Source of the DNA: Chakrabartia godavariana
GTDB taxonomy: Bacteria > Pseudomonadota > Alphaproteobacteria > Sphingomonadales > Sphingomonadaceae
NCBI GenBank assembly: GCA_005518185.1
Contig: RKSN01000003.1
Span: 682,001 to 746,000, forward strand
Length of the DNA: 64,000 nt
Direction of reading: 5' to 3'
In this document: in pieces, positions 58,338-64,000 of the stretch
How the letters are laid out: each line of letters begins with the position of its first letter
Numbering within the stretch: position 1 is the first letter of the stretch
Program-made: the position numbers and the translations under genes
The notes under the pieces: generated by a model
The model's input: the letters and a program-made list of their open reading frames with translations, nothing else
Databases searched by the model: none
What the model was told of the DNA's origin: nothing

Positions 58338-59435
58338 TTAAGCGGCCATCATCGTGTTGCGCTGCTCCAGCGAGCGCACCAACACGTCCGACCAATGGGC
58401 TTTGGCACCGAGCATCAGCGTCAGGAGACGCGCGCGGCGATAATAGAACTGGCAGTCGCTTTCCCAGGTGAAGCCGATGCCGCCGTGCAGCTGGACATTT
58501 TCTTCGCCTGCAAACTGGAACGCGTCCATCGCGGCGAGCCGCGCGCCTGCGGCGGCCTGCACCAGTTCCGGCGCATCGGTCAGCAGCGCCCAGGCGCCGT
58601 AATAGCTGTGCGAGCGGGCGAGCTGGTTCTTGATGTACATGTCGGCCAGCCGGTGCTTGACCGCCTGATAACCCGCGATCTTGCGGCCAAAGGCCACGCG
58701 GTCCTGCGCATAAGCGAGTGCCATTTCCATCGCCGCATCAGCGCCACCCAGCCCTTCAAAGGCGAGCAGAACGGCGGACGACTGCAGGAACTTCTCCAGC
58801 GCGGCCTGACCACCGGCCAGCGCCTCTACGGGGGCATCCTTCAGCGTCACGCGCGACGAACGGCGGACGAGGTCGATCGTCTCGACCGCTTCGATGGTGA
58901 CCCCGGGCGCCTTGGTTTCGACGAGATAGAGGCCGTCGGGTCCGGAGAGGATCAGGAGATCGGCGGCGGCCGCATCCTGCACCGGCACCTTGACGCCGTT
59001 TGCCTTGCCGCCTGCGATGGTGAGCTTGGAACGCGTGCCCGGCGTGGCCGTGCCTTCGGCAAGCGCGACGGCGCCAATGGCCGAGCCGTCGGCGAGCTTG
59101 GGCAGCCATTTGGCCTTCTGCGCGTCGGTGCCCGCGGCGATCAGCGCTTCGGTTGCGAGCAGAACCGAGGATGTGAAGGGCACCGGCGAGACGACGCGGC
59201 CGATTTCCTCGGCGAGCACGCAGAGCTCAAGCACTGACAGGCCGAGCCCGCCATGCTCTTCGGGGATGCGCAGCGCTGTCCAGCCAAGGGCGACGATTTC
59301 GGCCCAGAGCGCTGCATCATGGCTGGCGCCCGAGTTCATGACGGCGCGCGCCTTGTCGCGCCCCGATTTGTCCTCAAGGAAGCGTCGCGCCTGTTCGCGC
59401 AGCGCTTCGGCTTCTTCGGAAAACTGGAAGTTCAT
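58338..59435 (-). CDS. Acyl-CoA dehydrogenase, partner-type subunit
   Basis: A 365-residue acyl-CoA dehydrogenase. The N-terminal helical domain (MNFQFSEEAEALREQARRFL) and the C-terminal QLHGGIGFTWESDCQFYYRRA are characteristic. It is divergent from its neighbour over most of its length and shorter, like the second subunit of heteromeric acyl-CoA dehydrogenases such as the FadE pairs. The first gene of the two-gene group, it precedes the 409-residue enzyme by 19 bp. Function as a partner is inferred. Confidence 0.88.
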   Translation of the reverse strand: MNFQFSEEAEALREQARRFLEDKSGRDKARAVMNSGASHDAALWAEIVALGWTALRIPEEHGGLGLSVLELCVLAEEIGRVVSPVPFTSSVLLATEALIAAGTDAQKAKWLPKLADGSAIGAVALAEGTATPGTRSKLTIAGGKANGVKVPVQDAAAADLLILSGPDGLYLVETKAPGVTIEAVETIDLVRRSSRVTLKDAPVEALAGGQAALEKFLQSSAVLLAFEGLGGADAAMEMALAYAQDRVAFGRKIAGYQAVKHRLADMYIKNQLARSHSYYGAWALLTDAPELVQAAAGARLAAMDAFQFAGEENVQLHGGIGFTWESDCQFYYRRARLLTLMLGAKAHWSDVLVRSLEQRNTMMAA

Positions 59436-59541
59436 GCCGCATCCTCTTCAACTGGTTTTGCAGCCTGAAAATAGGGTCGCGGCGGCGCTGTCAATTGCCT
59501 TTTGTGTCAGGGGGCAGGGCGTGCCTCGGCTGACGCTACGG

Positions 59542-61905
59542 CTAGGCCACCATCTTTAAGTCATTGCGCATCCGTGCATCGATGGCCGCCACGTCGAATT
59601 CCCCGACGGGCAACGGCTTGCCGATGCACCACCCTTGCGCGACGTCGCACCCATAGCGTGACAGCAGCGCCAGAGTCGCGGCATCCTCCACACCCTCTGC
59701 GACAACGGTGAAGCCGAGTTCATGGGCCAGCTCGATCGTTGACCGGACCAGGATCTGGTCGCTTGGGCTCTGGACCATGCGCAGGACGAAGCCCTTGTCG
59801 ACCTTGATCTCATTGGCGGGAAACGCCTTCAGATAGCTGAGGGTCGACTGCCCCGTGCCATAATCGTCCACCGAGACGCGCAGGCCCAGATCGCGGAGCT
59901 TGCGGAGCAGATCGGCAGCGACACCGGTTTCCTCAAAGGCCACCGTTTCGGTGATCTCAAAGGTCAGATGCCGGGCCAGCGGCCCAAGATCCGCCACGCG
60001 TTGATAGGCCGCCGCGCCGAATCGCGGATCGGACAGCAGCCCGGCCGAGATGTTGACGGCGACGCCCAGGTCATGGCCCTCCAGATGCCAGCGCCGCAAC
60101 TGTGCCGCGCAGGTGTCGATGGCATAGAGCGTGAGTTCATCGATACGGCCCGCATGTTCGAGCACGGAGATGAACTGGTCGGGCATGATGCGCCCCAGGT
60201 CCGGATGGGTCCAGCGGATCAGCGCCTCAAAGCCGCAGACGCGCTGCTGCGCGATCGACCATTTGGGCTGGTAAGCCATATGCAGCTCATTGCGGGCGAT
60301 GGCCGGGCCGATATCGGCCAGGATGCGCTGTTCAAAGCCGGCATGTTCGCGGAAGGCATCGACATAGCGGACCGCGCGCAGCCCGGCTTCCTCCGCGCGC
60401 GAAGCGGCGAGCGACGCGTTGGTGAGCGCTGTTGCGGCGGGTTGGCGGGTGATGCTGAAATCGGCAAAACCGAAGACCGGCGACACAACCTGCAGTCGCG
60501 ATCCCAGCAACAGCGGCGCAACGAAGAGTGCCACAGCGCCTTCAAGCTGCGACTGGAGCGCGCGGGCGCTGTCGTGCGTGAATATCCAGCCGATCTGGCC
60601 TCCGTCGAGGCTATATGCTTTGGATCCGCCCGTGACCGGGGCCATGCGCTGGACGATTTCCTGAAAGAGCAGGCGACGCGTATCATCCTCCAGAACGGCG
60701 AGGATGGCATCGCTGTGGCCGATCCGGAGGACGACGATGAAGGCCTCATCCCGCGCCTGCAGATCGGCGATCAGCTGTCGTTCGTTGGGCAGGCCGGTGC
60801 GCACATCGGCATAGCGCGCCTGATGCAGCTGGCGGGTGAGGCCGAGCAACGATACCATCCCGCCCAAGGTGCCAAGGAACATAAGGGCCGCTCCCGGCTC
60901 CAGCGTCGCGATGCGACCGGCCTGCAGCCCGAGGGTGCCGGCCATGACGAGTGCCGCCGTGCCGAACAGCAGAAGGCGGGATGCGGCCGGGCTCCGCCTG
61001 CCGGTCAGAAACCACCCGGGCACCAGCGCCAGCAGCAGGGCAGGGAGCCAGCCAGCCTCTACCGGAAGATCTCCGGCCATCAGTGTTTCTGCAGCAAGCG
61101 CCTGCGCGACGACGCCGGGGAGAACGCCATGCCGGGGCAGGACATAGCGGTCCCCCAGCTCAATTGCGGTGGCGCCGATCAGCACCTGCTTTCCTGCGAG
61201 GGCACCTGGTGGCACCCGGCCTTCGATGACGTCGATGTAGCTATGGCGCGGAATGGTGTCGGGCTCGATCGCGGTATCGATCGGGAAGCTCTGCTCCACG
61301 TGTCCGGCGAAATTGCTCATCACCGCAGCAAGCGAGGGGCGCGGGACGCCGCCGGTTACCGTGCCCGTGCTGTAACGGCGCATGATCCCGTCCGGGTCAG
61401 GATGAACATTGACCGAGGCCAGAAAGGCATGGTCCCGGAACGGCGCGGCAGGCAGGCTCTCTATGGTCCCCTGCGCAACGTCGCCTGCCTGTTGGCGAAA
61501 GGTAGGCAGCACCACCGTTGCCTTCGACCGCGCGATGGCGGCGGCCAAAGCCCCGTCTTCGGCCGGGTTGGTCGTTGCGGAAAAGTCGGTATCGAACAGG
61601 ATGGCCGATGCGCCCGCCCGCGACAGGGCATCGACCGCGCGGGCATGGGTGCTGCGCGGCCAGGGCCACTGCTTGAGCACCGCGATGCTGCGCGCGTCCA
61701 CTTCCACAATGTGGACATTGCCGGAGGCCGGTCGGGCGATCATGCCGTCCTGAATGTTGCGCAGACCAAGGTCGAGGGCGCGGGTCAGCCCGGCAATCCC
61801 CAACAGGGCGGTGATGACCAGCGCCGCAAGGAACAACAGCGGTCGCATGAGATCACGACCGGCAACCTTGTCCGAAATCAGTCGTGCGGAGGACGTCTGG
61901 CTCAT
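59542..61905 (-). CDS. CHASE2 - degenerate GGDEF - EAL membrane protein
   Basis: A 787-residue c-di-GMP phosphodiesterase candidate. An N-terminal membrane span (about 22-45) precedes an extracytoplasmic CHASE2 sensor (about 45-280, VHIVEVDARSIAVLKQWPWPRS). Three spans follow (about 285-355). The GGDEF-type domain starts RTGLPNERQL but its signature is DGGQIGW, so it is not a cyclase. The EAL domain is complete: FEALIRW, VAVNISA, EITETV, VDDYGTGQS, IKVDKGF and AEGVED. It lies 46 bp downstream of the FecR gene on the same strand, so the two are probably coexpressed. Confidence 0.92.
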   Translation of the reverse strand: MSQTSSARLISDKVAGRDLMRPLLFLAALVITALLGIAGLTRALDLGLRNIQDGMIARPASGNVHIVEVDARSIAVLKQWPWPRSTHARAVDALSRAGASAILFDTDFSATTNPAEDGALAAAIARSKATVVLPTFRQQAGDVAQGTIESLPAAPFRDHAFLASVNVHPDPDGIMRRYSTGTVTGGVPRPSLAAVMSNFAGHVEQSFPIDTAIEPDTIPRHSYIDVIEGRVPPGALAGKQVLIGATAIELGDRYVLPRHGVLPGVVAQALAAETLMAGDLPVEAGWLPALLLALVPGWFLTGRRSPAASRLLLFGTAALVMAGTLGLQAGRIATLEPGAALMFLGTLGGMVSLLGLTRQLHQARYADVRTGLPNERQLIADLQARDEAFIVVLRIGHSDAILAVLEDDTRRLLFQEIVQRMAPVTGGSKAYSLDGGQIGWIFTHDSARALQSQLEGAVALFVAPLLLGSRLQVVSPVFGFADFSITRQPAATALTNASLAASRAEEAGLRAVRYVDAFREHAGFEQRILADIGPAIARNELHMAYQPKWSIAQQRVCGFEALIRWTHPDLGRIMPDQFISVLEHAGRIDELTLYAIDTCAAQLRRWHLEGHDLGVAVNISAGLLSDPRFGAAAYQRVADLGPLARHLTFEITETVAFEETGVAADLLRKLRDLGLRVSVDDYGTGQSTLSYLKAFPANEIKVDKGFVLRMVQSPSDQILVRSTIELAHELGFTVVAEGVEDAATLALLSRYGCDVAQGWCIGKPLPVGEFDVAAIDARMRNDLKMVA

Positions 61906-61951
61906 CGGACCGTCTTACGCGCAGACCGGAAAAGACCGGGTTAACGCACAG

Positions 61952-63532
61952 TCAATTGCCTTTGGTCTTCCCCTGCGCCTTGGCGGCCGCGTCCTGAAGT
62001 TTGCCCAAAAAATCCGCAAGAGATGTGGGGTTTCCGCCCGACGTGCTGCCTGAGCCCGAATTGCTGACACGCTGGGAGCCGCTGCCCCCAGGAGAGCTGT
62101 TGCTGCCCGAAGCGCCGCCGTTCGATGCATTGCTTGCGCTGCCGGAGGCGGTGGCGGCTGGCGTGTCCTGGACTTCCGGCGGGAGGGGTGCAGAAGACTG
62201 AACTGCTGCAGGCGTATCCGCAGCTGCGGCCGGCATCGGCGTATTCATCGCCAGCACCGGCGTTGCCTCGGCTGCGACCGGGGGCAGGCTGGCTGGAAGT
62301 GCCGGGGACGGGGACGCGATGGCGAGATCCTCTGGAACGGCTGGCGTTGGCGCAGCGGTCGCTGGGATGTCGGCAAGAACCGGGGGTGCTTGGGAAATCG
62401 GCGCAGCGGCCGCGATATCGACCGGGGGCGCCACGGCGGGCGCCGGTGCCGGGGCTGGCGTCGCTGTTGCGACAGCTGCGGGTTCTAAAGGTGCCGCTGC
62501 CTCTGCGACGGAGGACGCCGGCGGTGTAGCATCCACCGGGCTCTCGAGAATGGGGGCGGGTGGCGCTGTGACGGGCGTTGCAACACTGGCGACGTCGACC
62601 GGTGCGGGTGCCGTGGGCGCGGGTACCGGGGAGGGTGTCGCTGCGGCGACGGCCGGGGCTTCAGCGGGGGAAGGAGCTTCTGCGGGCGCGGGCGGCGCAG
62701 TGTCCACAGCTGCGACAGCGGCCGGTTGCTGCTCGGCAACCGCTTCGACCATCGCGGACTGGGACAGGCTGGAATTGCCGCTGACGATCCCGCCCGTCTG
62801 GGCCGCGAGATTGACGTTGCCCTCACCGATCGGGCTTGCGATGCGGACGTCCGCGATGTCGGAGACGGACGCCGCAACGGGCGCCGCAGCTGTCTCGCGG
62901 GCGGGTGTCTCGGCGGCAGGGCCAGACGCCGGGGCTTGCGGTGCCGTGACGGTCGTCCCGCCGGCGGGCGCGTCGGGTGTGCCGAGGATCGAGAGCTGGT
63001 CGGGGGCCGATGCTGCGATCATGCCGATTTCACCCGGGGACACGAACCGGGAGGCAAGGCCGTCCAGCGACTGAACCTGCACGAGCCCTTCTGTGACCTG
63101 AACCGAGGCCCCGGCCGGCGTGACGGTCACGCTGAACGTCGTGCCCTTCACAACGGCGGCGAGATAGGGTGTGTTGACCTGGAAGTGCGGGGTCGACTTC
63201 TTCTGGATCTTGAAGAGGACGTTGCCGAACGACTGGACGATCTGTGTCAGCGCGCCCGCCTTCGGCTCAGTTAGCTGAAGCCGGGTGTTCGGCGCGACGG
63301 TCAGATACTCGCCTCCGCGCACGATGACGGCCCGCCCGCCTTTGCCAGTGCTGATGATGTCGCCTTCGCTCAGGCCTGCGCCGCGGGTGACCGCGCTCGT
63401 TTTTGCCAACCCGACCTTGCTGACAAACACAGGGCCGCTGGCTTCGGAGACCGACCAGCCGGGCGTCCCGGCATAGGCCGCGCCGCTCGTCAGCAACGCC
63501 ACGGCAAATACAGTTTTTCGCACAACCGACAT
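61952..63532 (-). CDS. Exported FecR-domain protein with Pro/Ala-rich region
   Basis: A 526-residue exported protein. The signal peptide ends AAYAG (about residue 22). The FecR domain (about 50-170) has GDIISTGKGGRAVIVRGGEYLTVAPNTRLQL, PHFQVNTPYLAAVVKGTTFSV and QVQSLDGLASRFVSPGE. Residues about 190-470 are a long Pro/Ala-rich region, then a Gly/Ser-rich stretch and a charged tail. It lacks the sigma-regulator context of FecR proper; instead it precedes a CHASE2/EAL gene and faces a TpsB gene. FecR plus CHASE2 neighbours are common in cell-surface signalling loci. Envelope signal relay is inferred. Confidence 0.87.
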   Translation of the reverse strand: MSVVRKTVFAVALLTSGAAYAGTPGWSVSEASGPVFVSKVGLAKTSAVTRGAGLSEGDIISTGKGGRAVIVRGGEYLTVAPNTRLQLTEPKAGALTQIVQSFGNVLFKIQKKSTPHFQVNTPYLAAVVKGTTFSVTVTPAGASVQVTEGLVQVQSLDGLASRFVSPGEIGMIAASAPDQLSILGTPDAPAGGTTVTAPQAPASGPAAETPARETAAAPVAASVSDIADVRIASPIGEGNVNLAAQTGGIVSGNSSLSQSAMVEAVAEQQPAAVAAVDTAPPAPAEAPSPAEAPAVAAATPSPVPAPTAPAPVDVASVATPVTAPPAPILESPVDATPPASSVAEAAAPLEPAAVATATPAPAPAPAVAPPVDIAAAAPISQAPPVLADIPATAAPTPAVPEDLAIASPSPALPASLPPVAAEATPVLAMNTPMPAAAADTPAAVQSSAPLPPEVQDTPAATASGSASNASNGGASGSNSSPGGSGSQRVSNSGSGSTSGGNPTSLADFLGKLQDAAAKAQGKTKGN

Positions 63533-63590
63533 CTTTTGCCCCCTGTTCGTGAGCCTGCCCGAAGGCGCTCTTCCCCTGTCTCGCCGTTAG

Positions 63591-63603
63591 AACCGAAACG
63601 GTT
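63591..63603. promoter_or_regulatory. Palindrome in the FecR/TpsB divergent control region
   Basis: AACCG-AAA-CGGTT is a perfect 13-bp dyad located between the divergent FecR-domain and TpsB genes (starts at 63532 and 63696). It may be a shared operator. No regulator is identified. Confidence 0.4.
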
Positions 63604-63695
63604 ACAAATGCCCAAAATCTGTCCCTAACAGCTGCGCAACCATTGCCCCCGGCCTTAACCCGGCTGTTACGCTTTCGCGTTATTTCAGAAGGTCT

Positions 63696-64000
63696 ATGTG
63701 GGGGCGCCATTCTACTTTTCTTTTGCTTGCAGGCAGTTGTGCTGGTGCGCTCTGCAGCACCGCACCTGCGCGCGCAGAGAACCCCGATCCTGCGGCGACG
63801 CTTGGACGCGATTTGCTTGACAAAGAACCACCCGGCCTCAAGTCGCGCAGCAAGGTTCCTGCCCCGCTAGTCGAGAGCAGGGCATCGGTTGGAGTCGCAA
63901 CGACAAGCGCCGTCATGATCGGTGCCGTTCAGATTGAGGGCCTCGAACAGCTCGCGCCCGCGCAGTTCGCCGATATCGTCACCCAATTTGCTGGTCAGGA
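63696..64000 (+). CDS. ShlB/FhaC/HecB-type (TpsB) transporter, N-terminal part
   Basis: The reading frame opens at ATG 63696 and is cut by the right edge after 101 codons. An N-terminal signal sequence (about residues 1-28, ending APARA) precedes a Lys/Pro-rich linker and the beginning of a POTRA-type domain (IGAVQIEGLEQLAPAQFADIVTQF, about 76-99). This layout fits outer-membrane transporters of two-partner secretion, which export haemolysins or adhesins. The beta-barrel and the secreted partner lie outside the window. It diverges from the FecR-domain gene. The family call rests on the POTRA onset and neighbourhood. Confidence 0.65.
   Translation, partial: MWGRHSTFLLLAGSCAGALCSTAPARAENPDPAATLGRDLLDKEPPGLKSRSKVPAPLVESRASVGVATTSAVMIGAVQIEGLEQLAPAQFADIVTQFAGQ

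Overview
The window is GC-rich chromosomal DNA from an alphaproteobacterium, most likely a member of the Sphingomonadales. Supporting genes are NDUFA12, COQ9, DUF2155, a SigK-like sigma/anti-sigma/fasciclin cassette, gatCAB, gltBD and a long riboflavin cluster. Short inverted-repeat elements of the type scattered through sphingomonad genomes also occur. No phage, plasmid, insertion sequence, CRISPR or rRNA genes were seen. The window is almost wholly core genome, so the interest lies in unusual domain architectures, overlaps and regulatory sites.

Layout. 1-2265 (minus): rplA (cut by the window edge), rplK, nusG, secE and tRNA-Trp. 2382-4446 (plus): ECF sigma factor, anti-sigma factor, fasciclin protein and terminator. 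4446-8663 (minus): a GGDEF/EAL membrane protein and a fatty acyl-AMP ligase. 8772-11538 (plus): recX, double cold-shock protein, DUF192 lipoprotein, NDUFA12 and DUF2155. 11355-13221 (minus): aat, a ParA-like ATPase and an ArsC-like protein. 13373-16163: an L,D-transpeptidase-like protein (plus), then prs and a serine hydrolase (minus). 16242-23229 (plus): nadE, gltX, a small membrane protein, then ribD, ribE, an HTH-RibB/RibA-like fusion and ribH. 23406-32667: an Old Yellow Enzyme, DMT exporter, PuuD-like protein, COQ9, feoAB, ssb, YhhQ, a GT-C glycosyltransferase, tRNA-Arg(TCT) and a TetR regulator. 32823-38791 (plus): a 1417-residue autotransporter with eight cadherin-like repeats and an S10 peptidase. 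38848-46936 (minus): gltD, gltB, trigger factor and tRNA-Leu(TAG). 47015-50349 (minus): gatC, gatA, gatB. 50412-57052 (plus): priA, pepN, an unannotated-size small gene, and a second ECF sigma factor with a candidate anti-sigma factor. 57089-59435 (minus): two acyl-CoA dehydrogenases. 59542-64000: a CHASE2/EAL protein and a FecR protein (minus) facing a TpsB-type transporter (plus, cut by the window edge).

How the genes fit together. The riboflavin genes lack a recognisable FMN riboswitch. The ribB gene instead carries an N-terminal HTH and a palindromic operator-like array directly upstream of its start, which suggests autoregulation. The autotransporter and its divergent TetR regulator share two overlapping TAGAC-N5-GTCTA operators. 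At the right end, a FecR-domain protein, a c-di-GMP phosphodiesterase with an extracytoplasmic CHASE2 sensor and a two-partner-secretion transporter form a candidate surface-adhesion module whose secreted partner lies outside the window. Several gene pairs overlap as ATGA or GTGA, indicating translational coupling. The aat and DUF2155 genes overlap tail-to-tail by 184 bp.
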